Source: Jaenimonas drosophilae (taxonomy: Eukaryota > Euglenozoa > Kinetoplastea > Trypanosomatida > Trypanosomatidae). Taken from it: a stretch of 64,000 bases of DNA. Where the stretch lies: positions 1 to 64,000 of the forward strand of contig JASAON010001604.1 of assembly GCA_030849065.1 (NCBI GenBank). Reading direction: 5' to 3'. The notes beneath the pieces are model-generated. The model ran no database searches. It was not told where the DNA came from and saw only the letters and a list, made by a program, of their open reading frames with translations. A program made the position numbers and the translations under genes. Below, piece by piece: positions 8,079-17,001 of this stretch (positions are counted from its first letter, which is position 1; each line of letters starts with the position of its first letter).

Positions 8079-8972
8079 CTACGCAGCCGTCTTGAATTGG
8101 GCCTGCAGGCTATAATCACGAGGAGGAGATTCCTTGGCTGTGCTCCAGCCGCTATGCCCATCACCGGGGTAGCGCTCGCCGCTGTGCGGTGGGGCCCACG
8201 CCGTGGACGGCCGTATGTTTGGTGGAGGTGGTGGGAACTCACCATCTCCACCACGTCTCACATCCTGGTGATCATCATCTTCCTCGTCCTCCTCCATTTC
8301 GTGCTCATGGCAATCAGCGACATAGCGCTGGGCGGCCGTCGAAACTTTTCTCAGCGTCAGAAAACGGAGCACCCACAACGTCGGTGCCATCACCGCAGAG
8401 CAAAGGAAGGCGGCCACACACAATCGCAGGCCAGCCCTCCACTGTGCGTTGGTTGAGATGGAAACGCCATCATCCTCAGCCATCAGACCCAGTTCCGGTG
8501 GTATCTTGTTCCTTGTGAAGAAGTCAATGTTATACAAGATGATCATGGTGAGTACGGTGGCACTACACAAAACGATAAAAGCACAGGCCATGGCAAGGAG
8601 AACACCAATGGAGCGTAGATCACGTTGTGCGAGTGGGCCTGCCCCTCCCTGCACGCGGCGTTGCTTCAGCAGTGAGGCAATGTGGCAGGCAATGGCAAGT
8701 AGGCCAAAGCCCATACTCACCTCCAGCAGGATGCGTGAGGCCAGCGCCATGCTCGAGGTGTAGTAGTGGTGGGAGGAGGGGAACTCGGAGTCTGTGAGCT
8801 TGTAGTACCACACGTAGTAGAGGGCGAGGGTGTAAATGCCATCAACCATCACAGAGAACTGGGTGAGGGGGATGTAGTGCGCAGTGATCTCCAGTGCGAG
8901 AACGGCCACCATCCCCAGCAACACCATGTACTGGAGGGCGTAGGCCGATACGCAGCAGCAGCGGCACCCCAT
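8079..8972 (-). CDS. Amastin-like membrane protein, most divergent copy
   Basis: 297 residues from the ATG at 8972 (MGCRCCCVSAYALQYM). The frame is open for 94 more codons upstream, but that part is a HTHSHTHS-type low-complexity stretch and is probably untranslated. The N-terminus MGCRCCC could be N-myristoylated and palmitoylated (Gly2, several Cys). Helices at about 12-32, 80-100, 124-147 and 183-205; motif LALYYVWYYK after helix 1 and AQWRAGLRLCVAAFLC before helix 4. The tail has an acidic block (EEDEEDDDHQD) followed by a Pro-rich stretch. It is the first gene of the amastin block in transcription order and keeps the family topology with little sequence identity. Confidence 0.72.
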   Translation of the reverse strand: MGCRCCCVSAYALQYMVLLGMVAVLALEITAHYIPLTQFSVMVDGIYTLALYYVWYYKLTDSEFPSSHHYYTSSMALASRILLEVSMGFGLLAIACHIASLLKQRRVQGGAGPLAQRDLRSIGVLLAMACAFIVLCSATVLTMIILYNIDFFTRNKIPPELGLMAEDDGVSISTNAQWRAGLRLCVAAFLCSAVMAPTLWVLRFLTLRKVSTAAQRYVADCHEHEMEEDEEDDDHQDVRRGGDGEFPPPPPNIRPSTAWAPPHSGERYPGDGHSGWSTAKESPPRDYSLQAQFKTAA

Positions 8973-9192
8973 CTTGATGATTGGTGGGTGAGGAACTAAT
9001 ATAATGAGGGTATAACCAAAGAAAAAAGAACTACACAAGAAGCTACCAACAAGAAACCAAGAGTAGCATGAGTAGGTGAAGAGAGTGATGGGATTGTGTG
9101 CTATACAGTACCGTTGATGGGAATGTGTGAGTGAGTGTGTGTGTGAGTGTGGGTGGGTGGGTGCATTACCGCCACGAGGCATGCAAGTGAGC

Positions 9193-9951
9193 TCATTGCC
9201 CACCACTGCGTTTCCCAGCGATTCGTTGCGATGGCCGTCGACGTGGTGGATCACGCGATTTTCGCGCGCTGCGCAATCGCTTGATGTACTCCCGCATCAA
9301 GCCAAATTTATGTGGTGAGCTACTCAAGTGATGAAGAAAGAGGTACGAGTAGATGCCCCCGCTGTGGTTGTCGGAGAAGATGATGCGTACGCCGTAGTTG
9401 CCCATGGGAAGAATGTTGGTGATGGTGATGCCACGTCGGCCGTAAATGAGTACAGATGAACTCAGCGTTCCATCGGTACTCGGGGTGTAGGCACGTAGGT
9501 ACTCCGCCAACACACGTGTGCGATACTGTGGCTCAGCAACCGGTGAAGATGATGATGGTGATGAGGCTGCCTCACAACACTTCTGTGATGATGAAGATGA
9601 AGATGATGGTGATGGAGGTGGAGGTGATGGCCACTCCATGATGAGATACTGCCGTGTTGCATCAACAGTGAGGCTTGTTGGCACAAGCCACTGCTGCTGC
9701 TCCCGTTGTGCCTGCACACGCTCTGCGAGGCTCCGCTCACTTGCCTTGTGCAGCACAATTGGCCGTCGTGGTTCTGTAACGTACTGATCTCCATGAAGTA
9801 GATTGCTGTCGTCGGCCAACTTGCCCACCGCCTCTGACAATCGCTGCACAACGTTGAAGGGTGAGAAGGAAGAACGCGCACTGGCGGAGCACCACCACGT
9901 ACTCCAGCGATGGCGTGCCAAGGCGGGTGTGCAGCCTGACACGCGACGCAT
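9193..9951 (-). CDS. GBBH-like N-terminal (DUF971) domain protein
   Basis: 252 residues from the ATG at 9951. The family core is visible near residues 105-215: LIMEWP, then LRAYTPSTDG, ITITNILPMGNYGVRIIFSD and NHSGGIYSYLFLHHL. The last matches the W.DGH.SGIYSW.WL pattern of the gamma-butyrobetaine-hydroxylase-like N-terminal fold (DUF971). This small domain occurs alone in bacteria and beside Mrp/Nbp35-type iron-sulphur carriers. The core is interrupted by a Ser/Pro-rich insertion (about 112-135) containing a run of Ser. The first 35 residues are Arg/Ser-rich and could direct import into the mitochondrion. The C-terminal 25 residues are very basic. A role in iron-sulphur biology is inferred from the family only. 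Confidence 0.65.
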   Translation of the reverse strand: MRRVSGCTPALARHRWSTWWCSASARSSFSPFNVVQRLSEAVGKLADDSNLLHGDQYVTEPRRPIVLHKASERSLAERVQAQREQQQWLVPTSLTVDATRQYLIMEWPSPPPPSPSSSSSSSQKCCEAASSPSSSSPVAEPQYRTRVLAEYLRAYTPSTDGTLSSSVLIYGRRGITITNILPMGNYGVRIIFSDNHSGGIYSYLFLHHLSSSPHKFGLMREYIKRLRSARKSRDPPRRRPSQRIAGKRSGGQ

Positions 9952-10104
9952 CTAAAGATGAGCTACGTACTACGTACTGGGAATGAAGGAAGCCGAAGAG
10001 AATGCGAGCGAGTAAGCAGAGCGCGGCGGCGGGTTGTGTTGCGGATGTGGGGCATGACCAACGTGTTGCATGCAGCGACGCTCGTGATATATTCATCATC
10101 TTCA

Positions 10105-10130
10105 TGATGTGTGTGTGTGTGTGTGTGTGA
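10105..10130. repeat. (TG)n microsatellite
   Basis: A run of about 12 TG units just downstream (in transcription) of the 10175-11014 gene. Similar runs occur near 25103-25122, 33287-33307 and 47617-47637. Confidence 0.9.
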
Positions 10131-10174
10131 AGAGCTGCCATAAAAATACCAACGTGTTGATGCTCACGAACTTT

Positions 10175-11014
10175 TCATCGCGACGACGGCGTACCTCCTC
10201 GGGCACCGCCAATTCCACGCTGACGCCACGACCACCGTCGCTCTGACATTCCTTCAATGCGATCATCCACCAGCACTCCATCTTCTTCGGAGCTTCCCCA
10301 AATGGTGCGGCGTCGTGGATGAATGAAGCGATGCACCAACCACTCACCACAACGGTCAGGCACAAGATGATAGAGCGGCCGCGCAAGAACACGCAGCCAC
10401 CATCGATCGAGATGGTAGCACACACGGCACATGGCGGCGTAGTTGGTGGAGATGATGAGCTCCACATCCTCCGCCTGACGCGTCATCGCGAAGGATGTTG
10501 CGGCGGCAGGTTTGCGTGAGGTGGAGCTGGCCGCAGCAAACAAAACCGCATCACGGCTGTGTTGCGAGGTGGAGGCTGACGTTGCTCCACGACGTGCAAG
10601 CAATGATGCCTGACGCGTTGGTTGGACCTCCACAAGAAGGAGAAGAAGATCCTCTGGAGGTGGAGGCTTTCGCGGGGCAGTGGAGGATGATGATGCCGAT
10701 GGCCGCGACGACGACGGCGTTGGTGTTGTGGGCGTTGCGAACAACGTACGCATCAAATCGCGCCCCTCACCGGAGTTCAACGAAACAAAAAAGAGGCGGT
10801 GGCGCATCAGCTCCTCACGTTGTCGGAGCTCCTCATCCTCCTCTCCAGCCTTAAGGGCGTAGCTCGAGTAGCTCCAAAAGCTGAAGTTTCGTGCCACCAC
10901 AAAACGTGCACGAGCCTGACTCATGAGGCAGTGGCCATCAAAGACAACCAAATTGGTCGGCAGCAAGGGCAAAAGCTGCCGGCATGCGGTGCCTGCCAAA
11001 CGATGAGTGGGCAT
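10175..11014 (-). CDS. Hypothetical protein, possible frameshift near its 3' end
   Basis: 279 residues from the ATG at 11014. I do not recognise a family. The N-terminal third is compact (MPTHRLAGTACRQLLPLLPT, then SFWSYSSYALKAGEEDEELRQREELMRHRLFF), followed by a Ser/Thr/Pro-rich linker (about 90-125) and a second folded-looking part with RQAEDVELIISTNYAAMCRVCYHLDRWW. The N-terminus could be a weak mitochondrial presequence. Near 10235 the alternative minus-strand frame (open to 10102) becomes the more protein-like one, with VELAVPEEVRRRRDEKFV, while this frame ends in a Gly/Arg/Ser-rich stretch; see findings. A real frameshift, a sequence error or chance are all possible. Confidence 0.5.
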   Translation of the reverse strand: MPTHRLAGTACRQLLPLLPTNLVVFDGHCLMSQARARFVVARNFSFWSYSSYALKAGEEDEELRQREELMRHRLFFVSLNSGEGRDLMRTLFATPTTPTPSSSRPSASSSSTAPRKPPPPEDLLLLLVEVQPTRQASLLARRGATSASTSQHSRDAVLFAAASSTSRKPAAATSFAMTRQAEDVELIISTNYAAMCRVCYHLDRWWLRVLARPLYHLVPDRCGEWLVHRFIHPRRRTIWGSSEEDGVLVDDRIEGMSERRWSWRQRGIGGARGGTPSSR

Positions 11015-11402
11015 AGCTCACAACCAACCCTCGTATGTATGTGTGTAAGTGCGAACCAACACACACGCCGCTACTACAACAAGAAGCAAGTAAAAAGAGA
11101 ACAGAATTCAGGGAGTAGGTCTTATTAGTGTGTTCTCATATTCCTCGCACCTTCCTTGGCACAATACCACAAATGGTGCCATCGTCAGTTGGTGTTGTTT
11201 TGGTGGCTATCTGTCTTTGTGCGCGCGTGTGTGTGTAAGTGAGCCAAGGATGAGCTCTACAACACATAATTCACGACGATACCACAAAAAAAAAAAACGT
11301 TGACGTGCACGTTTTAGTGATTTGTGTGGCAACCACAGACTGGAAGATGATGATGATAGTGATGATGCTCAGCATATTGCGCACGCACACAAGAGAACCC
11401 CT
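11015..11402. other. Intergenic gap, no gene seen
   Basis: About 390 bp with an A-run near 11286-11297 and a CA/TG-rich part near 11220-11240. No frame of interest. Confidence 0.5.
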
Positions 11403-12743
11403 CTACAACTTTTCATGGTCGTACTGCTCCTTGTGGCGTTGGTAGTGCTCCAGCATCTGTTCCCGCTGTTGGCGTAGTACCGGGGAGAGCTTCTCATAAA
11501 CGTCGTCGCAGAGCGATTCCACGGGCCATGGCGGCAACTTCTCCTGGCGGCGGAGCTCATCGAGCACCGTCTTGCGCGTGGAGGCCATCAGCTCCTCACT
11601 GCGTTCCTTGCTCCACCACCCCTGATCCACCATGAACGTTTCAAAGCGTCGGATTGGGTTGAAGAGATCCGCAAACTTGTCAATATCGTCTTTGCTGCGG
11701 TAGGCGGTGCTATCGTCGGAGGTGGAGTGGTGCGAGACGCGGTAGGCCATCGCCTCAACCAACACGGGAATGTTTTGATCCAAAATCATCTCACGCGCGC
11801 GGCGTGTGGTGTGCAGCACCGCCAGGGCATCAGCGCCATCCACGCGTGCGGCGGGAATGTCGTAGCCCACCGCGCGGCCAAGAATACCATCACCGCCGTA
11901 CTGATCAACGGTTGGGGTGGAGATGGCGAAGCCGTTGTTGCGCACGAAGAAGAGGGCGTGAGAGCCCACCGTGCGCGCGAAGTTTAAACCGGCATGAAAA
12001 TCACCCTCACTCGCCGCACCTTCACCAAAGTAGGTTGCGCTGATGCGTGCGTCAGGAGAGGCTGAGAGTGGTGCTCCGTCCAAACGTCGGGCTTCATTCT
12101 CTAAGCGAAAGGCGTAGCCCGCACCCGCGCCATGCGGGATCTGCGTACCAAGTGGGGAGCTCACCATTTGTACGTGGAGGGCCTTGCTTCCGTAGTGAAT
12201 GGGCATCTGACGGCCCTTGAAGCAGCATTCGCAATTGCCCATGCACTGCGCAATCAGCTCACGAATGGTATATCCGCGGTACGTCAGGGCTCCAGCCTCG
12301 CGGTACTGCAGAAAGAGCTCATCGTGGGGGGCTAATCCAGCGGCACTGCCCACGACGGCCGCCTCCTCGCCGAACATCGTCATGTAAAAGGAAAGACGGC
12401 CCTGACGTTGTGCCTCCAACAAGATGCGATCGACGGCGTTGTGCGAGACCATCGTCGTGAGCATGCGTTCAGCAATGGTTTTGGTCAAGACCAACTTTTC
12501 CTCTCCGCCACTTGGAAAGAGGAGGTGGAGCTCCTCATCGCTGACACGGTTGATGCGATCGGCGGGCACGTGGCCGTCGAGATCCATCACGTGAAACGCG
12601 GGAATGGCGTCGGAGCTACGATGAAACGAGAGGTCAGTGGTGGCGGCGGCACCGTTGAAGCGTAAGTTCCAAATCGCCTGCGACGTCTTGAGGGCATCGG
12701 AGAGGCGCTGGCTGCCACGGAGAAGACGTGCTGCACGGTACAT
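11403..12743 (-). CDS. BCKDHA: Branched-chain 2-oxoacid dehydrogenase E1 alpha subunit
   Basis: 446 residues from the ATG at 12743 (MYRAARLLRGSQRLSDALKT), an Arg/Leu/Ala-rich mitochondrial presequence; codons further upstream are not family-like. The thiamine diphosphate site is intact near residue 236 with FGEGAASEGDFHAGLNFA and the RNNGFAIST block. The phosphorylation-loop region YRVSHHSTSDDSTAYRS matches the E1 alpha of 2-oxoisovalerate dehydrogenase rather than pyruvate dehydrogenase. The enzyme decarboxylates the 2-oxoacids of Val, Leu and Ile with an E1 beta partner in the mitochondrial matrix complex; the beta subunit is not in this window. Length agrees with the usual ~440 residues. 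The conserved Ser in the HHSTSDDS loop suggests kinase regulation as in other eukaryotes, which is inference. Confidence 0.93.
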   Translation of the reverse strand: MYRAARLLRGSQRLSDALKTSQAIWNLRFNGAAATTDLSFHRSSDAIPAFHVMDLDGHVPADRINRVSDEELHLLFPSGGEEKLVLTKTIAERMLTTMVSHNAVDRILLEAQRQGRLSFYMTMFGEEAAVVGSAAGLAPHDELFLQYREAGALTYRGYTIRELIAQCMGNCECCFKGRQMPIHYGSKALHVQMVSSPLGTQIPHGAGAGYAFRLENEARRLDGAPLSASPDARISATYFGEGAASEGDFHAGLNFARTVGSHALFFVRNNGFAISTPTVDQYGGDGILGRAVGYDIPAARVDGADALAVLHTTRRAREMILDQNIPVLVEAMAYRVSHHSTSDDSTAYRSKDDIDKFADLFNPIRRFETFMVDQGWWSKERSEELMASTRKTVLDELRRQEKLPPWPVESLCDDVYEKLSPVLRQQREQMLEHYQRHKEQYDHEKL

Positions 12744-13437
12744 GGCGCACACACACAACAATGATGTTGATGAGTAGTTCGTTAATCCACGAAGAAGAGG
12801 CGTTCTTGATGGAACAAACACAGACGTGGTTGGATGTGCCGCACACGATGTTGTGTTTTTTTTGTTGATGATGAGTTTGACGCGCAACTTGCTTGCAAGC
12901 TACACACGCACGAGATGATCGGTAGATGTGTGCAGAACTGGTTGGCGAAGGAGCGATGGATCGAGCTCACCAACAAAGAAACAATACGGAGACGAAGATG
13001 GGGTAAATGGAGATCCAACCTTGACGACGATGAAAGTTGTTGTTGATGATGATGATGGTAATGAAGAGGCGTGAAAACTGGCTAGAGCTACACAACGAAC
13101 AACAAACAAGAAGAAGAATGCATCCATTGATCTCACATGAAGCAACCGTTCATCAGATAACCAACAACATTCATCATCAGTGGGATGAGTTCCACGGTAC
13201 CTTCCTTCCGTGCTCTAAAGCGCGCACACTATACATGTTTGTTTTACTCCGTCGAGAGTACATCCAGACAACGCGACGAAGAAGATTCATCTCCACCATG
13301 CAAACCTCACATAGCAACAGGGAAAAAAAGACACCATCCATCATCAACATCATCATCATCACCTGCATGAACCACATCGGAGAAAAGAGATGGAATGAAT
13401 GAGCGTGTGCGTGTGCCCTCGCCAACACCTCATCCCA
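12744..13437. other. Intergenic gap, no gene seen
   Basis: About 690 bp. Pyrimidine-rich on the minus strand near 13060-13130 and around the (CAT)n stretch at 13346-13362. It should include the BCKDHA 5' UTR and the CYB5D1 3' UTR. Confidence 0.5.
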
Positions 13438-14103
13438 TCATGCCTCCGTCAAGTCGTCGTTGTAGTAGAGGTGTAGTGCGGGGATGTAGAAGTCGGCGTT
13501 GAGGCCTAGGTTCTCAAACGCCTCCGTTTCATCCCACACTCCATTTCCGTCAAGCGTCCACGTCATATTCATCTCACGAGGTTCCGGATCAAGACGCTTC
13601 CACGTGTAGCTGTTGGCGTGCGCATTGATGCGGAGGTAGCGCTCCTGCACAATCTCCGCCAGTGTTTCCTCACTGCACACCTCTAGCGTAACTTCCTCCC
13701 CGGTGAGCGTGTTGATGATGCGAATCTTGCGCGTCTTGAAGGTGAGCTCACCAACAACGTACTGCGGATCCATCCACCACGGCACATCGTAGGCCAAGTC
13801 AATGTTGCTATCGGGGTACAGGGTTGGTACATGCACGAAACGCCCAAAAGGCTGCATGTAGGTGCGCATGCCGGTGCTGATATCCACGCAGGTTTTAAAA
13901 TCACCGGTGGTGAACTCGAACCAGTGCGAAATGTCGGTGCCCGCAACCTGCACGAGTGGTCGTACGAGCGCGGCAAACTGCGCCTTGGCCTGATAATGAC
14001 GAATGAGTGGGCTGATATCGAGAACCTTGCCATTGAGGCTGACGTAGGCATCATCCGCGTAGGCGTGGTCGCGCACCTCCTGCGGGGTGAAGAAGCGCGG
14101 CAT
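13438..14103 (-). CDS. CYB5D1: Cytochrome b5 domain protein 1 (axonemal)
   Basis: 221 residues from the ATG at 14103, close to the usual length of about 228. The N-terminal half is a cytochrome b5-like heme-binding fold: RFFTPQEVRDH, VSLNGKVLDISPLI and AGTDISHWF, the last carrying a likely heme ligand His. The C-terminal half matches the rest of the CYB5D1 family, with a ubiquitin-like segment TLTGEEVTLEVCSEETL, EIVQERYL and AHANSYTWKRL. CYB5D1 orthologues localise to motile axonemes, near the radial spokes, and are found in flagellated organisms. That fits a flagellated protist. The assignment rests on the whole-length match rather than the heme domain alone. Confidence 0.85.
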   Translation of the reverse strand: MPRFFTPQEVRDHAYADDAYVSLNGKVLDISPLIRHYQAKAQFAALVRPLVQVAGTDISHWFEFTTGDFKTCVDISTGMRTYMQPFGRFVHVPTLYPDSNIDLAYDVPWWMDPQYVVGELTFKTRKIRIINTLTGEEVTLEVCSEETLAEIVQERYLRINAHANSYTWKRLDPEPREMNMTWTLDGNGVWDETEAFENLGLNADFYIPALHLYYNDDLTEA

Positions 14104-14319
14104 TCGTCGTCCTCCTCCTCTGAGCTACTTTTTGCTTGAATAATATGTGAGTAAAGGAAGAAGAAGCACCAGGGCAAAGTTGTGGGAAGAGATGAGATGT
14201 GCTGTTGATGCATGCTCACACAGAAGCGTACTACTCTCATAAACATACGCAAACACACATCAACGTTGTTGCCACATTCATCCATGCAGTGGCATAAAGA
14301 GGAATGTAAAAACAGTCCT

Positions 14320-16716
14320 TCACAGACACACACGTGAGGCCCAATGATGCTCATTCATCATGCGCACATCACCATCATCATCTCCATGACGTACACCCCA
14401 CGTATACCACACACAGGATGCTTCAGCATCCGTCTGGCGTTGCACGCGCACGTGAAGTGGGTAGGTGGATGTGTTTTGAGCACCAGAAGATTGATTGCCA
14501 TCAACAACCACATCAGGTTGGAGGCCAAAGATGCACGGGAACCAGCTAGACATCATCGGCGTTCGTTGCGTTGGGGCGATGGAGATGGCCACCACACGCG
14601 CGGAGGCCTCACGTGGAAGCGGGCCTACAGCACGATAGAGCTCCGCCGTGAAGAATCCCGCCAAGGCACCACAACGCCCGTGTCGGGGGAGCTGAAAGAC
14701 CAAATCTGCACGACGCGTGTGCTCTGCGTGCCGCTTGGCGGAGGATGTTGTAGATGCGTGCATGTGTGTGAAGGTCCAGCACGGCTGCGGATCATCGAGC
14801 AACACGCCACTGGTGAGATTGCAAACGTACATGGATTCATAGGCCGCTGCATGCGAAGCCTCGCGTGGAGTCCAGCTGTGTGGCGCACATGAATCATATT
14901 GGCTGCGATGGCCCACCCCACGTACCGCGAGCTCCATCAACGTACGTTCAATGCGAGTTGAGTGCAGTGGCGCAATCCACGCCGTATACGATGTAGGAAT
15001 ACAGACCATGGAATCATTGGCCACGATTCCCCGTGTGGCTTGCACACGCTGCAGCTCATCCAAAAATCCGTCGAGACACTCGGGGCTGAGCTCATTGCAG
15101 CCAATGCTCCCCAACAACTCTGAAATGATGGCATCACACAAACCAAAGTCTTGTGGCAGCAGCTCATCCTGCAAGTGGCGAGCATCCATCTCCAACACAT
15201 CCACTTCATGGCCAAAGACATGAATCATGTGCCGCCATTCACGATCGTGCAACATGCGCAAACGTGTGTAGGCCACCGCCGATGGGTTCTTATCCAGGGC
15301 AATGAGACGGAGGCGCACACCCAAGTCAGCGGCGGCAGCGAAGCACTCGTGAATGAGGGGCCCACGACCAACACCAGGAATCATGATGTGCAACACATCA
15401 TCATCATTGCCATCCTTCACATCTGCTCCATCAGCACCGACACCTTCACCTTCATGACGACGTTGCCGCGCTACATGATGCTCGCCCGTGGTCAGCCAAT
15501 CCTGCATGAAGAGAAAGATGGCCTGCCGGTAGTGATCGTACTTGGCAGCATCACGCTCGAAGACCTCGTAGGTGGTGGAGTTGAGCTGATCCGCCAAGGG
15601 CTGAAGAGGTTGAAGCAGCGTATCTTCACAGCCCATGAAGGCCTGGCGTGCCACATCGGTGGCAACACCAACGTGGAAGTAGGCCTGCGCGTGACGATAG
15701 TGCTGGCGGAGGTGTTGCACACAAAAAACGGGTGCGGCACGGCGACGGAGGAGCTCCACCAACAACACATCGCGAGATGGAGGGTGGTCGAGCGCATACC
15801 TCGTTGCCCAGCGGCCATCAGTGTGGGAAAGGAGGCCAGCGAGAGCACTAACATCCACATCATCATCATCATCATCATCATCATCATTTGTTGTTGTTGT
15901 TGCTGTGTTTGGCCATTCAAAGGCTGCCACTTCTTCACCGAGCCAGCGCCATTCCACCGCGTTCGCCTCGTGCGTTGAGCTAAACAACAACATCGGCTGC
16001 ACAATCGAGAGAGCACGTCGGTGTACGTCCTCCTCCAACACCATCTTCAAGGTAGGTGGTGCCACCATTTCATTCACACACGTTGACGATGATGATGTTG
16101 TTGTTGCTGAAAAACTTCGCAACATGGCACGACGGAGGTGATGAAAACATCTCCAATGACGTTCAGAGTGTGCCTCGCACTGCACCCACACTTTTGTGAT
16201 GCCATCAACAAGATGCGGATGGAGCCACGACGTGAGCTGCGCTGCAAAGCAACGCTCCTCATGTTCCTCATCCTCCAACGTGTGTGACTCATCATTCCTT
16301 GGTGAGGCTGATGTTGATGGGAGGGGCAGCACCACCGCGCCAAGACCAAGGAAGGCCGCCACCTGGAGCTGCTTGTGCAGTTCAAGCTGATCTTCATTGG
16401 TCATGCGCCAACGTGGCGGCATCTTGCATACCCCACACGCCCCGTGGCTCCACGCAGCGGAGCTCCGCAACGCCATCCACGGCAGACGAGATGTGCTGGG
16501 CAATGTGTTGTCATGCACCAGAGACGTGAGTGCATCTTCACATGAATCATGTGTTGTTGTTGTTGTTGTTGTGTGTAGCTCAAAGACGCCGAAGGAGGCA
16601 TGATGCTCACGTGTTGCTTGAAGCGTTGGGATCAAGGTCTTCCCGCAGAGGCCGAAGAAATCAAAGGTTGGCGGCTTCTCTTCTGCCGCATCTTCATGTT
16701 CGTCAGTGGCCAACAT
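14320..16716 (-). CDS. PRMT5: Protein arginine N-methyltransferase 5
   Basis: 798 residues from the ATG at 16716 (MLATDEHEDAAEEKP); codons upstream give only Ser/Thr/Cys-rich sequence. The N-terminal half corresponds to the TIM-barrel region, with inserts (poly-Thr near 50, poly-Asp near 290). The catalytic part begins with TYEVFERDAAKYDHYRQAI near residue 380, where the Phe is the hallmark of symmetric dimethylation by PRMT5. The AdoMet site follows (MIPGVGRGPL, near 445), then LIALDKNPSAVAY, and the double-E loop SELLGS...NELSPECLDG near 530. The C-terminal beta barrel is present. The enzyme symmetrically dimethylates Arg in histones, Sm proteins and RNA-binding proteins. It is longer than human PRMT5 (637) because of low-complexity inserts. 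All key catalytic residues are present. Confidence 0.92.
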   Translation of the reverse strand: MLATDEHEDAAEEKPPTFDFFGLCGKTLIPTLQATREHHASFGVFELHTTTTTTTHDSCEDALTSLVHDNTLPSTSRLPWMALRSSAAWSHGACGVCKMPPRWRMTNEDQLELHKQLQVAAFLGLGAVVLPLPSTSASPRNDESHTLEDEEHEERCFAAQLTSWLHPHLVDGITKVWVQCEAHSERHWRCFHHLRRAMLRSFSATTTSSSSTCVNEMVAPPTLKMVLEEDVHRRALSIVQPMLLFSSTHEANAVEWRWLGEEVAAFEWPNTATTTTNDDDDDDDDDVDVSALAGLLSHTDGRWATRYALDHPPSRDVLLVELLRRRAAPVFCVQHLRQHYRHAQAYFHVGVATDVARQAFMGCEDTLLQPLQPLADQLNSTTYEVFERDAAKYDHYRQAIFLFMQDWLTTGEHHVARQRRHEGEGVGADGADVKDGNDDDVLHIMIPGVGRGPLIHECFAAAADLGVRLRLIALDKNPSAVAYTRLRMLHDREWRHMIHVFGHEVDVLEMDARHLQDELLPQDFGLCDAIISELLGSIGCNELSPECLDGFLDELQRVQATRGIVANDSMVCIPTSYTAWIAPLHSTRIERTLMELAVRGVGHRSQYDSCAPHSWTPREASHAAAYESMYVCNLTSGVLLDDPQPCWTFTHMHASTTSSAKRHAEHTRRADLVFQLPRHGRCGALAGFFTAELYRAVGPLPREASARVVAISIAPTQRTPMMSSWFPCIFGLQPDVVVDGNQSSGAQNTSTYPLHVRVQRQTDAEASCVWYTWGVRHGDDDGDVRMMNEHHWASRVCL

Positions 16717-16941
16717 TCTGCAACAACAGCAACAGTGGGGCGCGCGCGAGTGTGTAGGTGTGTTGTGTGCTGCGGAAGTGAGATGTCTGTGAGCTACATG
16801 TGAGAAGAGAGGAGATGATGACGTTGAAGATGATGATGTTGGAGTACATGGCATAGTGGGCGTAAAGTGCGAGGATGCACCACACTTGAAGATAGTCTTG
16901 AGTGAAGGAACAGAACGTGTCTAGGCATCTAAGCGTGCATG

Positions 16942-16968
16942 TAATGTACGTACGTACGTACGTATGTA
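16942..16968. repeat. (ACGT)n microsatellite, self-complementary
   Basis: A run of GTACGTACGT type, four to five units, followed by GTATGTATG. Because ACGT repeats are palindromic, either strand can fold on itself. It lies in the gap between PRMT5 and the 17002-18714 gene. Confidence 0.8.
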
Positions 16969-17001
16969 TGTTGTTGGTGTTGTTGTGGTTGATGTTGTTG
17001 G

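Noticed and set aside
7689..8456. 255-codon plus-strand frame in the 6.96-8.08 kb gap
   Set aside because: Half of it is the antisense of the 8079-8972 amastin-like gene; the rest is biased and has no domain.
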